35,575 nt of DNA, taken from NCBI GenBank assembly GCA_945901765.1, contig CAMDLO010000017.1, forward strand, positions 1-35,575. The letters run 5' to 3'. A program made the position numbers and the translations under genes. The DNA comes from Cyanobium sp. NIES-981 (GTDB taxonomy: Bacteria; Cyanobacteriota; Cyanobacteriia; PCC-6307; Cyanobiaceae). Positions 9,200 through 18,327 of the stretch are shown here, piece after piece. Position 1 is the first letter of the stretch. Every line of letters starts with the position of its first letter. A model generated the notes under the pieces. It was given only the letters and a program-made list of their open reading frames with translations, was not told the DNA's origin and made no database searches.

Positions 9200-11737
9200 T
9201 CAGCTCAGGCGACGGTCCGGCAGGAGCGTCCCGCGGGTGACCCCGAGCCGGTTGTCGAGCCGCTCACGCTGCCAGAGCAGGCGGCCATCCAGTCGCCCGG
9301 CAGTCACGTCGAGGTAGAGCTGCACCCGACGGCGCGCCGCCGCACTGTCTTCATTCAGGAGTTCCACCCGCAGGTGGCGGACCCCTGCCCTGAGCAACTG
9401 GGGGATGACCTCCGCGGCGGACTGGGGCCGGGCGTTGAAGAGGGTGTTGCGACAGCCCAGATCGGCCCGCAGGGGATGATCGGCTCCGGAGCGGTCCCGC
9501 AACACGACCTGATGGTGTTCGCAGGGACGGCCGCAGTCGGTGTGGTCGTGCCCGTCCGACAGAGAGGCACAGAACAGGCAATGGTCCATGTGGAAGAGCG
9601 GCATGTGTTGGTGCACCGTCACGTCCACACGACCGGCAGGGCAGCCGGCAATCAGACTCAGCAGCTGGGGCAGGTCGAGGTCATAGCTGGCACAGACGCG
9701 CTCCAGCCCCCAGTGGTTGAGCAACCAGGTCAGGCTGAGGGGGTTGGCCGCATTCAGGCTGAAATCGCCCACGCAGGTGCCGGCTGGGGTGAGTCGCTCC
9801 AGTTGATCGGCGTTGCGCACCAGATAGCCATCAGGCTGGGCCCGCAACAGCGGCTCCAGGGTCCAGCCCTCGTCGGGACGGGTGATCCGAGGGCCTGCCA
9901 GCCAGATCCCGCCAGGCCAGCAACCGCGACCGATCGCCACCGCCTCCCGCAGCTCTGCGGGTTGCTCCAGCTCCGCCACCACGCTGTGCAGCGCCAGTCC
10001 CCGCAGGCTGCGCAGCTGATCGAGGGACCGCACAAGCACCACCAGTCCGCCGGGATCGCTGCTGGCCGGCACGGAGGCAGGGGCCAGGGCTTTCAGTGCA
10101 ACGGCGATGGAACTGGGGTCGGACGCTGCTGGCTCAGGCCCAGCCGGGTTGGCATCCGCCAGCGCCCTGTCGAGACGCTGGACCAACTGCCGGCGCAGGC
10201 GATTCAGTTCCGCGACAGGCAGAAACAACACACCCTCCAGGACCGCCTCCAGACCCTGGAGATGCCAGCCGCTGCCACCAAGCCGGCCCAGCTGTTGCTC
10301 AAGCCGGGCCCGATCGAGGCCCGCCGCCTGAGCCTCCTGCAGCGGGATGCTGCTGGTCACGGCCAGATCCGCCAGCGCCTCGGCAGGTAAGGGTGGGGCG
10401 CTGAGCACCGCCAGCTGCAGAGGCTGGCCGCAGCGCCCGCTCAGGCGCAGCTGCAGGGGCCGGGACTGCAGCGGGCAGGGGCGCTGGCTCAGCCGCTGCC
10501 AGCGGCGCTCCAGTGCTGGATCGCTGGTGAGCCAGCAACCGCAACCCGCGGTCAGCTGATGCAGCGCCAGGCGACCCGGCCCGAGCCGCAGGGCCTGAAT
10601 CCCCGGCCCACGGGACTCCACAGCCATCACCCGGCCGCCAAGCTCCAGTGGTGGGGTGAGCGGATCCGCGTTAGGCACCTCGAAGACCAGACCGTCGCCG
10701 GGCTTGATCGCAGCATCGCTGCGCAACAGACACCAGCCACCACGCTCCAGACCTGCCAGTTCACCGAGGTGGGGACCGCGCTTCTTGCTCCAACGCCCAT
10801 GCACCAGCCGGCGATGGTTGACCCCTTCCAGCCAGCCGGTGGAGAGGCCGCGGGAGAAGCTCAGCTCCAGTTCACGGCGCTGCTGCGCGGACAGCGCTGC
10901 CGCGGAGGCGCCTTCGGCCAGGCGACTGAGGCTGCGCCGATAGGCCTCGGTGACCATCGCCACGTATGTGGCGTCCTTGAGCCGTCCTTCGATCTTCAGA
11001 CTGGCAATGCCGAGCTGCGCCAGCTGGGGCACGAGGTCCCAGGCGGCCAGGTCCTGGGGAGACAGCAGGTAGCGCCGATCACCCAGATCGCGTGGCTCAC
11101 CATCGACAACCATCTGATAAGGAAGCCTGCAGGCCTGCGCACACTCCCCCCGGTTGGCACTGCGCTGGCCGAGCGACTCACTCGTGAGGCACTGGCCGGA
11201 ATAGGCCACACACAAGGCTCCATGCACAAACACCTCCAGGGGAACCTCCAGCCCCCGCTCCTGCAGCTGTCGCTGAATCCGCGCCAGATCCCGGAGAGCC
11301 AGCTCCCGGGCGAGCACCACCTGGCGGCAGCCAAGGGCCACCGCCTGGGCCACGCCTGCGGCGCTGGTGATCGACATCTGGGTGGAAGCATGGACCGCCA
11401 GCTGGGGAGCAAGGGCAGCAGCAAGCCTGGCCAGGCCGATGTCCTGCACGATCAGGGCGTCCACACCTGCAGCGGCAGCGGCCTGGATCAGCTGGCCGGC
11501 CTGGTCCAGCTCCTCGGTGAACACGAGCACATTCAGGGTGAGATAGGCCTTGACCCCCCGCTGGTGCAGCCAGGTGACGATCGCCGGCAGCTCCCGCACC
11601 GCGAAATTGGCGGCGCGCATGCGGGCGTTGAAACTGTCAACGCCGAAATAGACAGCGTCGGCGCCGTTGGCGGCGGCGGCCCGCAGGCAATCCCAGTTGC
11701 CCGCAGGGGCCAGCAACTCCGGGAGACGGACCTGCAT
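9200..11737 (-). CDS. Long U32-family protein (peptidase U32 / RlhA-TrhP-like)
   Basis: The U32 family was named as a peptidase, but its characterised members (RlhA, TrhP, UbiU/UbiV) are Fe-S proteins that hydroxylate RNA or ubiquinone, so an RNA-modifying role is more likely than proteolysis. The 845-residue product begins with LPELLAPAGNWDCLRAA and has the U32 signature EVFVHGALCVAYSGQC (168-183). Cysteines 176, 183, 199 and 203 occupy the positions expected for a 4Fe-4S site. A second cysteine-rich block near the C-terminus (HCLFC, CGRPCEHH, DLGCRNTLFN) marks the long form with duplicated or DUF3656-type domains. Its ATG overlaps the VanY-like stop by 1 nt (TGATG), implying coupled translation. 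Confidence 0.88.
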   Translation of the reverse strand: MQVRLPELLAPAGNWDCLRAAAANGADAVYFGVDSFNARMRAANFAVRELPAIVTWLHQRGVKAYLTLNVLVFTEELDQAGQLIQAAAAAGVDALIVQDIGLARLAAALAPQLAVHASTQMSITSAAGVAQAVALGCRQVVLARELALRDLARIQRQLQERGLEVPLEVFVHGALCVAYSGQCLTSESLGQRSANRGECAQACRLPYQMVVDGEPRDLGDRRYLLSPQDLAAWDLVPQLAQLGIASLKIEGRLKDATYVAMVTEAYRRSLSRLAEGASAAALSAQQRRELELSFSRGLSTGWLEGVNHRRLVHGRWSKKRGPHLGELAGLERGGWCLLRSDAAIKPGDGLVFEVPNADPLTPPLELGGRVMAVESRGPGIQALRLGPGRLALHQLTAGCGCWLTSDPALERRWQRLSQRPCPLQSRPLQLRLSGRCGQPLQLAVLSAPPLPAEALADLAVTSSIPLQEAQAAGLDRARLEQQLGRLGGSGWHLQGLEAVLEGVLFLPVAELNRLRRQLVQRLDRALADANPAGPEPAASDPSSIAVALKALAPASVPASSDPGGLVVLVRSLDQLRSLRGLALHSVVAELEQPAELREAVAIGRGCWPGGIWLAGPRITRPDEGWTLEPLLRAQPDGYLVRNADQLERLTPAGTCVGDFSLNAANPLSLTWLLNHWGLERVCASYDLDLPQLLSLIAGCPAGRVDVTVHQHMPLFHMDHCLFCASLSDGHDHTDCGRPCEHHQVVLRDRSGADHPLRADLGCRNTLFNARPQSAAEVIPQLLRAGVRHLRVELLNEDSAAARRRVQLYLDVTAGRLDGRLLWQRERLDNRLGVTRGTLLPDRRLS

Positions 11738-12363
11738 CAGCGCGCCAGGCGCTGGGCCGGCTCAAATTGCTTGAGAGCGTCGGCCGAGCCCTCAAAGCGC
11801 CAGTGCCAGGGCTCGTAGCTCACGCCCTGGGGATTGCCGGCAGGAAAGGAAAGGATGAAGTGGTGGCGCGCCGCGTTGGCCTGCAACCAGCGATAGGCCT
11901 GCGTGGCCGCAAAACGCTCGGAGAGATTGGCCATGGGCGCCCTGCCATCGCCGAGGTCTACGGCGTAACCGGTGCTGTGTTCGGAGAAGCCCGGCGGGGC
12001 GCTGACCCGAGAGCGCTGCAGGGCACTCTGGTTGCGCTCGGATTTCACATTGAAGAACAGCTCGTTCTGGAGGGCGATCGGCCGGAAGGCACTGAGCACT
12101 GTGAGGTTGATCCCATCGGCGGCGGCGGCCCGCTGCATGGCCAGCAGAGCCGTGGCGGCATCGCGATGCAGCGCATGACCTGGGCTCACCTGCACCAGAT
12201 CGCTCCCAGCCGCCTCCCGGTAAGGGAAGTGGCCCAGCAGCCGACCATCCGTGCTGAGCCGCGCATTCAGACCCGGCACCGGCGCAGGGGCAAACCAGCG
12301 GCGCAGCGGCGCGGGGAAGAGCAGCGCCAGCGCACCGCTGACGGCAACGGCTGCCAGAGCCAC
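11737..12363 (-). CDS. VanY-like D-alanyl-D-alanine carboxypeptidase (M15B)
   Basis: Zinc carboxypeptidase expected to trim the terminal D-Ala from peptidoglycan stem peptides in the periplasm. With the GTG start at 12363 the product is 208 residues: a hydrophobic anchor (1-20), then SAFRP (91-95), SEHSTGYAVD (127-136, zinc ligands H129 and D136) and EPWHWRF (184-190, catalytic Glu184 and ligand His187). All catalytic residues are present. The start is doubtful: the anchor begins directly at residue 1, while the same frame continues upstream for about 110 codons without ATG, GTG or TTG. The upstream sequence is basic and Ser/Pro-rich, as expected of a cytoplasmic tail. A frame change at a G7 run is suspected (see findings). 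Confidence 0.85.
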   Translation of the reverse strand: MALAAVAVSGALALLFPAPLRRWFAPAPVPGLNARLSTDGRLLGHFPYREAAGSDLVQVSPGHALHRDAATALLAMQRAAAADGINLTVLSAFRPIALQNELFFNVKSERNQSALQRSRVSAPPGFSEHSTGYAVDLGDGRAPMANLSERFAATQAYRWLQANAARHHFILSFPAGNPQGVSYEPWHWRFEGSADALKQFEPAQRLAR

Positions 12364-12605
12364 CAGGCCCAGGCGGCTGAGCGGGCCTGGCCGCGCGGAC
12401 GGCAGGGGCGTCGAGCGGGTGGCGACTGGAATGTCGTCGACAGGAGCGCGGCGACTGCGACCGGACCCTGCCGCAGAACCATGCCGGGAACGACGCGCAG
12501 AGGTCCCCGCACCGGGGGGGTCAACCGGTGACGGCAGAGGCGCTGGGGTGGAGCGACGACTGACGATGACGACGAGCGACGGTTGCGACGACTGAACGTT
12601 GGCAC
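12364..12605 (-). other. Probable N-terminal region of the VanY-like protein, out of frame or frameshifted
   Basis: Directly upstream of the GTG at 12363 the same frame reads, in the order of translation, GTSARRSRHG, then RSRRAPVDDIPVAT, then PLSRLGL into the membrane anchor: a plausible basic cytosolic tail. No usual start codon lies in this frame back to its stop near 12685. A different frame starts with GTG at 12605 and reads VPTFSRRNRRSSSSSVV, also tail-like. The two frames could join at the run of seven G (12514-12520) through a one-base change. Confidence 0.45.
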
Positions 12606-12682
12606 TGGACCGGCTGTCGGCCGGTGCGGGTGACGATCTTAGTTGGCCAGACCCATTCGGTCCTCCGGCCGCCGGCTGACGG

Positions 12683-12691
12683 TGTTAGCTT
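12683..12691 (+). promoter_or_regulatory. Possible extended -10 for chlP
   Basis: TGTTAGCTT fits a TGn-TANNNT extended -10, placed 36 nt before the chlP ATG. No clear -35 was found. A GGAG motif about 10 nt before the ATG (near 12714) is a reasonable Shine-Dalgarno sequence. Confidence 0.25.
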
Positions 12692-12727
12692 CCAGCCAAA
12701 TCCTGATCCTGGCGGAGCTTTCTGTCG

Positions 12728-14131
12728 ATGTTGCGTGTGGCGGTGGTGGGCGGTGGCCCCAGTGGGTCCTGCGCCGCCGAGGTGCTGGCCAGAGCGGGAA
12801 TCCAGACCTGGATTTTTGAACGCAAGCTTGATAACGCCAAGCCCTGCGGTGGGGCGATACCTCTTTGCATGGTCGCCGAATTCGACCTGCCCGAAGCGAT
12901 CATCGACCGCAAGGTCCGCAACATGCGGATGATCTCACCGTCGAACCGGGAAGTCGACATTCATCTGGACAACGAAGCCGAATACATCGGCATGTGTCGC
13001 CGCGAGGTGATGGACGCGTTTCTGCGCAACCGTGCCGCGGAGCTCGGAGCCACACTGGTGAATGGCCTGGTCACTAAGATCGACACCGGCAAGAACCGCC
13101 AGGGTCCTTACACCCTCAGCTACTCCGATTACAGCGGAGGAGAGTCTACCGGAGAGCCGAAAACACTCGAAGTTGATTTGATCATCGGCGCCGATGGTGC
13201 CAACAGCCGGGTCGCCAAGGCGATGGATGCCGGTGATTACAACGTGGCAATCGCCTTTCAGGAGCGCATCAAACTGCCACCGGAAGAGATGAAATACTAC
13301 GAAGATCTGGCTGAAATGTACGTCGGCACCGATGTGTCGCCAGATTTCTATGCGTGGGTCTTCCCCAAATATGACCATGTCGCCGTTGGCACCGGCACCA
13401 TGCAGAACAATCAGTCGCTGATCAAGAGTCTGCAGGTGGGCATCCGCGAGCGCGCCCGCAAGCGCCTCGTGAATGGCGAAGTGATCAAGGTGGAAGCCCA
13501 CCCGATTCCAGAGCATCCACGCCCTCGGCGCGTGGTGGGCCGCATGGCGCTCGTGGGAGATGCCGCCGGCTACGTCACCAAGAGCTCCGGGGAAGGCATT
13601 TATTTTGCCGCCAAGAGTGGCCGCATGTGCGCCGAGCAGATCGTTGCAGCCAGTCAGGGTGGCAAACGCGTGCCAACCGAAGCTGATCTCAAGGTCTATC
13701 TCAAGAAGTGGGACCGGCAGTATGGCGCCACATACAAGGTGCTGGAAATCCTTCAGAACATTTTCTACCGTAACGACGCCGCCCGAGAAGCATTTGTGGA
13801 GATGTGCGATGACAAGGATGTGCAGCGGCTCACCTTCGACAGCTATCTCTACAAACGGGTTGTGATGATGAATCCGTGGCAGCAACTGAAGCTCACTTTT
13901 CTCACCCTGGGTGCCGTGCTCCGCGGCAATGCACTTGCTCCACAGAGCTACAAGCCTGTTCCAAGCACCGTGCGCAGCGACGAAGAGGTGAGCGCCATGC
14001 TGGCTGTCAGCAGCATCAAAGGTGGAATCAATGCCTCCCGCGAGAAAAAAATGGCTGCAACAACGGCCAACAGCGCAGCAAGGCAGGACGCCGTTCCAGC
14101 TGAAGAGCGCGAGCCAGCCAGAGTGGGCTGA
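12728..14131 (+). CDS. chlP: Geranylgeranyl reductase ChlP
   Basis: Flavoprotein that reduces geranylgeranyl groups to phytyl groups for chlorophyll, tocopherol and phylloquinone, at the thylakoid membrane. The 467-residue product opens with the FAD-binding GGGPSG (8-13), then CGGAIPLCMV. It continues with the LIIGADGANSRVAKAM box and the GRMALVGDAAGYVTKSSGEG FAD-ribityl box, all in normal order. The length exceeds the usual 440-450 because of a C-terminal tail rich in Ala, Lys and Glu after about residue 440, which looks like a lineage-specific extension. It is divergent from the VanY-U32 pair and convergent with glyS. The start ATG is unambiguous from the FAD motif. Confidence 0.97.
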   Translation: MLRVAVVGGGPSGSCAAEVLARAGIQTWIFERKLDNAKPCGGAIPLCMVAEFDLPEAIIDRKVRNMRMISPSNREVDIHLDNEAEYIGMCRREVMDAFLRNRAAELGATLVNGLVTKIDTGKNRQGPYTLSYSDYSGGESTGEPKTLEVDLIIGADGANSRVAKAMDAGDYNVAIAFQERIKLPPEEMKYYEDLAEMYVGTDVSPDFYAWVFPKYDHVAVGTGTMQNNQSLIKSLQVGIRERARKRLVNGEVIKVEAHPIPEHPRPRRVVGRMALVGDAAGYVTKSSGEGIYFAAKSGRMCAEQIVAASQGGKRVPTEADLKVYLKKWDRQYGATYKVLEILQNIFYRNDAAREAFVEMCDDKDVQRLTFDSYLYKRVVMMNPWQQLKLTFLTLGAVLRGNALAPQSYKPVPSTVRSDEEVSAMLAVSSIKGGINASREKKMAATTANSAARQDAVPAEEREPARVG

Positions 14132-14143
14132 CGCAAGATTGAT

Positions 14144-14239
14144 GGCTGGTTGAGCCGGCTGGTTGAGCCGGCTGATTGATCTTGCTGATTGAGCTGGCTG
14201 GGTTAACCCCGGCTGGGTCAAGTTTGGCTGGCTTGATCC
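14144..14239. repeat. Degenerate tandem repeat with 13-15 bp units
   Basis: GGCTGGTTGAGCC occurs twice without change at 14144-14156 and 14157-14169. It is followed by about five diverged units starting near 14170, 14183, 14196, 14211 and 14226, most retaining (G)GCTG. It fills most of the 125-bp space between the convergent ends of chlP and glyS. Confidence 0.85.
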
Positions 14240-14248
14240 GAGCCAGCC
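14226..14248. terminator. Possible bidirectional terminator hairpin between chlP and glyS
   Basis: GGCTGGCT (14226-14233) and AGCCAGCC (14241-14248) form a perfect 8-bp GC-rich stem with a 7-nt loop. It lies between convergent genes, 9 bp from the glyS stop. Neither side has a T-tract, so a classical intrinsic terminator is not proven. The left arm is also the last unit of the tandem repeat. Confidence 0.35.
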
Positions 14249-14256
14249 GAGACATC

Positions 14257-16422
14257 TCAGCCCGTGATCCTGCTGAAGTCCGCCAGGACGGAAGCCTGGT
14301 TGGTCAGCACCCCCAGCAGGTTGAGACGATTGGCCCGGATAGCGGGGTCTTCCGCCATCACCATCACGCTCTGGTCGCCGTCAAAGAAGGCTTCCAGCGT
14401 CGGTGCGGCAGCGGCCAGTCCGTCTGCCAGGCGGTGATAGCGATCGTCGGCGCTGCTGCTGGCCAATGGTGCCAGCTCCTGAAGCACCCCGAACATCGCA
14501 GCTTCACTGGCGGTTTCGAACAACTGGGGGCTCACGACACCGTCAGGCTGCAGCACATCGGCGGCCAGGGTTCCCTTGCTTGCCAGCCGCGCGGCCCGCG
14601 TCACCACGGCCCGCACGGCCTCCAGCCCACCACTGCCGCGTCGTTCAGCCAGCAGTGCAGCCCGGTGATGGGCGTCGGCTGGATCGCGGAGCAGGCGTTC
14701 CACTGCCACCGACTCGCCAGCCACCGCCTGCACAAGATCGCCGTCCACCCCCTGTTCCTCCAGCAGGCTCACCATGCGCTGACGAAGCAGCTCCCCGAGA
14801 TCCTGCCGGAGCGTCTGAGGCTGCACGGCAAGCGTGGGCAGCGAGACAGCCCAGTGGGCTGAGGCCCGCTCGAGCAGAGCCAGCAGGTCAAGCCGCCAGC
14901 CCCGGCTCCAGAGGATCTGCAGGATGCCGTTGCCAGCGCGCCTGAGGGCATAGGGATCCGAGGAGCCGCTCGGCCGTTCTCCCTTGGCAAAGATGCTCAG
15001 CAGCAGCTCCAGCCGCTCGGCCAGAGCAAGCACCGCCCCAGGCTCGGATCCAGGCAGATCATCACCGGCACCGCGCGGCAGGTAGTGCTCCAGCACGGCC
15101 AGGGCCACAGGCCGGGGTTCACCTTCAGCCAGCAGGTACTTGGCACCCATCACCCCCTGCAGCTCCGGAAATTCTCCAACCATCTGGCTCACCAGATCGT
15201 GTTTGCAGAGATGGGCGGCCCGTCGGGCATGGCCGGCGACGGCCACCGGCAGCGGCAACAGGGCCAGCAGGGCATCGGTGATCCACTCCAGCCGATCGAC
15301 GCGGTCACGCAGGGATCCGAGCCCGGCCGCGAAGGTGACGCTGGCCAGCTGGTCGCGCCGGTCGATGCTGGCCACAGAACGGTCGGCCTGAACGAAGAAC
15401 TCGGCATCCGCCAGCCGGGCCGTGAGCACCCGCTCGTTGCCGTGCTGCACCGTGGCCTGGGCTGAGGCCAGGCCGTTGCCGATGCAGAGAAAAAAGGGCC
15501 TGAGGATGCCGCGAGCCTCCAGCGCCAGGGGATCCGCGGCGGCATCGTGCTGGATCAGGGGCACGTAGCGCTGGTGGGCGCGCATCACCGTGCAGAGCAC
15601 TTCCGCCGGCAGGGAGAGGTAACGGTCGGCAATCGTGCCTTCCAGGGGTAGGGGGGCCTCCACCAGATCCACCAGCTCCTCGAACAGTGCCTCCGGCAGG
15701 TCGGGCTTGGCCTGGTGGCGCAGGGCCGCTGCCTCGACGGCAGCCCGGATGAGGGCCGCCCGGCTGGCTCGGTCCACCTCGACCCCCGCTGCCGCCAGAT
15801 CCTGGCGATAGCTGCAGGCTGAACGGATCGGCACGGTCTCCGCCACAAGTCGGTGTCCCCGACTGAGCGCCCTGGCCTCCAGGGGGGGGTCACAGTTGTT
15901 GAGCTGCACCGGCAACACCGTGGCATCCAGCATCGCCACCAGCCAGCGGATCGGTCTTGAGAAGCGGCAATCCCCCTCCCCCCAGCGCATGAAGCGGCGG
16001 CCCTGCAGGGCCTCGATCCAGCCCGGGACCAGCTCCGCCAGCAGGCTGGCGGTCTCGCGCCCCCGCTCCAGCACCCGGGCGAACACAAAAGGCCCCTTGG
16101 TGGTGTCGCGCACCTCGAGGGCCGCGGGATCGACGCCGCAGCGCCGGGCGAAACCCACCGCTGCCGCACTGGGAACGCCGTCTTGAAAGGCCTGGCCGGC
16201 CGGCGGACCCTTGCGCTCCTCTTCACGATCGGGCTGACAGGGGTCAAGCCCTTCAACCACCAGCGCCAGTCGGCGAGGGGTGCTGGTCACCTGCAGGCCG
16301 GTGGAGTTGAGGCGCAGCTGCGCCAGATCCCGGCGCACCAGGGTCTCCAGCTGGGGCAGGGCCAGACGGGCAAAATCAGCCGGAAGTTCCTCGGTCCCGA
16401 TCTCCAGCAGAAAGGTCGACAC
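14257..16422 (-). CDS. glyS: Glycyl-tRNA synthetase beta subunit
   Basis: Beta chain of the bacterial-type alpha2beta2 glycyl-tRNA synthetase; it binds tRNA(Gly) while the alpha chain (glyQ, not in the window) carries the catalytic core. The 721-residue product starts STFLLEIGTEELPADFA after a GTG at 16422-16420 and contains TSTPRRLALVVEGL and KGPPAGQAF. It also has MRWGEGDCRFSRPIRWLVAM, RGHRLV and the HD-like C-terminal part with DPYALRRAGNGILQIL. The length matches the family. A run of eight G (15882-15889 on the plus strand) encodes DPPL in frame. It is divergent from sir by 100 bp. A TAAAGT at 16447-16452 on the minus strand is a weak -10 candidate. Confidence 0.97.
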   Translation of the reverse strand: MSTFLLEIGTEELPADFARLALPQLETLVRRDLAQLRLNSTGLQVTSTPRRLALVVEGLDPCQPDREEERKGPPAGQAFQDGVPSAAAVGFARRCGVDPAALEVRDTTKGPFVFARVLERGRETASLLAELVPGWIEALQGRRFMRWGEGDCRFSRPIRWLVAMLDATVLPVQLNNCDPPLEARALSRGHRLVAETVPIRSACSYRQDLAAAGVEVDRASRAALIRAAVEAAALRHQAKPDLPEALFEELVDLVEAPLPLEGTIADRYLSLPAEVLCTVMRAHQRYVPLIQHDAAADPLALEARGILRPFFLCIGNGLASAQATVQHGNERVLTARLADAEFFVQADRSVASIDRRDQLASVTFAAGLGSLRDRVDRLEWITDALLALLPLPVAVAGHARRAAHLCKHDLVSQMVGEFPELQGVMGAKYLLAEGEPRPVALAVLEHYLPRGAGDDLPGSEPGAVLALAERLELLLSIFAKGERPSGSSDPYALRRAGNGILQILWSRGWRLDLLALLERASAHWAVSLPTLAVQPQTLRQDLGELLRQRMVSLLEEQGVDGDLVQAVAGESVAVERLLRDPADAHHRAALLAERRGSGGLEAVRAVVTRAARLASKGTLAADVLQPDGVVSPQLFETASEAAMFGVLQELAPLASSSADDRYHRLADGLAAAAPTLEAFFDGDQSVMVMAEDPAIRANRLNLLGVLTNQASVLADFSRITG

Positions 16423-16522
16423 GCTGAACGGCCACGGCAGCCGTTGACTTTAAGGAGCGAACAGATGGGTACCCGATCAGCAGCGGCACCCTGCCCATTC
16501 GCTACGGTCTGATGGACGACGG

Positions 16523-18283
16523 GTGCCGGGCGTGAGTGTGTCTGCCGATGGGTCTGCAGGGTCGATCCGTGGGGCCAGCAAATTCGAGCAGCTCAAGGAT
16601 GGCAGCGGCCACCTGCGTGAGCCCCTGCTGAGCGAGCTCGACAACGGCCAGCCCAACTTCAGCGAGGGCGCCGTTCAGATCCTGAAGTTTCACGGCAGCT
16701 ACCAGCAGGACAATCGCGACAATCGCCAGAAGGGTCGCGACAAGGACTGGCAGATGATGCTGCGCCTGCGCAGCCCGGGAGGTCGTGTGCCGGCCGACCT
16801 CTATCTGGCCCTCGATGAACTGGCCGACCGACTCGGCAATGGCACCCTGCGGACCACAACCCGCCAGGCCTTCCAGCTGCACGGCGTGCGAAAGGAGAAC
16901 CTCAAGGAGGTGATCGGCACGATCGTGCGTCACCTGGGCTCGACGTTGGCAGCCTGCGGCGACATCAATCGCAATGTGATGGCACCGGCAGCCCCCTACG
17001 CCAAAGGCGCCTACCCCGCAGCACGCCGACTGGCCGATGACCTTGCCGACCTGCTGACACCGGAAGCGGCCCAGGGTTCCTACCTGGACCTCTGGGTGGA
17101 CGGCGACCTCAGCTATCGCATCAAACCCAGCTCGCAGGTGCGCACCGTGAAGCAGCGCCAGCACGAGGGAGGTGTTTACAGCGGAGATCCGCAGGAACCT
17201 CTTTATGGTTCAACCTACCTGCCCCGCAAGTTCAAGGTGGCCGTCACCGTGCCCGGTGACAACTCGGTTGATCTGCTCACCCAGGACATCGGCATTGTGC
17301 TGTTCTGCAATCCGCAGGGACGTCCCCAGGGTTGCAACGTCTACGTGGGGGGTGGCATGGGCCGGACCCACAACAAAGAGGAAACCTTCGCGCGCACCGC
17401 AGATGGGCTGGGCTATGTGGCCTTCGAGCACGTGCTCGATCTCGTGCAGGCGATCCTGGCCCTGCAACGGGACCACGGCGACCGCGAGCAGCGGCGTCAC
17501 GCCCGGATGAAATACCTGATCCACGACCGTGGCGTGGCGTGGTTCAGGCAGGAGCTGTGTGAGCGCTATTTCAGCCACCCCTTGCAGACGCTGCGCCCAG
17601 AGCCGCGTCGAAAACTGGAGGATTATCTGGGCTGGCACCGGCAGAGCGAAGGCCTGTGGTTCGTCGGGCTCCCCCTCCTCTGCGGCCGACTGAGCGGCGA
17701 GCGCAAACAGGGTCTGCGTCGGCTTGTGGATACCTACAAGCTCGAGGTGCGTCTCACCCCGAATCAGGATCTGCTGCTCTGCAACATCGGCACCGCCCAG
17801 CGTGCTGGCCTGCGGCAGGAACTGGCGGCCCTTGGCTGGGAGAACCCCGAGCAGACGAGCCTGCTCAGCCGTCATGGCATCGCCTGCCCCGCCCTGCCCC
17901 TCTGCGGGCTGGCCGTCACCGAAGCGGAACGCATCTTCCCCGAGGTGCTGGAGCGACTCGAGGACCAGCTCAACCAGCTGGCCATCAGCAAGCCCATCCT
18001 GGTGCGCATGACCGGCTGCCCCAACGGCTGTGCCCGGCCCTACATGGCGGAGATCGGCCTTGTGGGCAGCGGTGTCAACCAGTACCAGCTGTGGCTGGGG
18101 GGCAGCGCCCAGCTCAGCCGACTGGCGGAGCCTTACCTGGACAAGATGCCGCTGGATACGCTGGAAAAGACCCTGGAGCCGCTGCTGCTGGCCTGGCGCG
18201 AAACCGGCATGCGCCGGGGCTTCGGCGATTTTGTGGTGAACAGCGGTCGCGACGAGGTGGAACGGCTGCTGGCACACGCCTGA
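16523..18283 (+). CDS. sir: Ferredoxin-dependent sulfite reductase
   Basis: Six-electron reduction of sulfite to sulfide with reduced ferredoxin, feeding cysteine synthesis. The 586-residue product has the two siroheme/4Fe-4S reductase halves. Features include KFHGSYQQDNRD near the N-terminus, TTRQAFQLHGV, and the cluster ligands C455-P-A-L-P-L-C461 and C499-P-N-G-C503, within the TGCPNGCARP motif. The exact start is open: GTG codons at 16523, 16532 and 16538 are all in frame, and only the part from ASKFEQLK on is clearly conserved. The leader before it looks variable. Length, cluster spacing and absence of a flavin domain argue for the ferredoxin enzyme and not for CysI or nitrite reductase. 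Confidence 0.94.
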   Translation: MPGVSVSADGSAGSIRGASKFEQLKDGSGHLREPLLSELDNGQPNFSEGAVQILKFHGSYQQDNRDNRQKGRDKDWQMMLRLRSPGGRVPADLYLALDELADRLGNGTLRTTTRQAFQLHGVRKENLKEVIGTIVRHLGSTLAACGDINRNVMAPAAPYAKGAYPAARRLADDLADLLTPEAAQGSYLDLWVDGDLSYRIKPSSQVRTVKQRQHEGGVYSGDPQEPLYGSTYLPRKFKVAVTVPGDNSVDLLTQDIGIVLFCNPQGRPQGCNVYVGGGMGRTHNKEETFARTADGLGYVAFEHVLDLVQAILALQRDHGDREQRRHARMKYLIHDRGVAWFRQELCERYFSHPLQTLRPEPRRKLEDYLGWHRQSEGLWFVGLPLLCGRLSGERKQGLRRLVDTYKLEVRLTPNQDLLLCNIGTAQRAGLRQELAALGWENPEQTSLLSRHGIACPALPLCGLAVTEAERIFPEVLERLEDQLNQLAISKPILVRMTGCPNGCARPYMAEIGLVGSGVNQYQLWLGGSAQLSRLAEPYLDKMPLDTLEKTLEPLLLAWRETGMRRGFGDFVVNSGRDEVERLLAHA

Positions 18284-18327
18284 TCTGGCGCCGGGCCGGG
18301 CCAGCGGAGCACTGGAACAGCAGCTGC

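Noticed and set aside
18284-18310. Possible terminator after sir (CTGGC/GCCAG)
   Set aside because: Short stem with a long GC loop and no T-tract.
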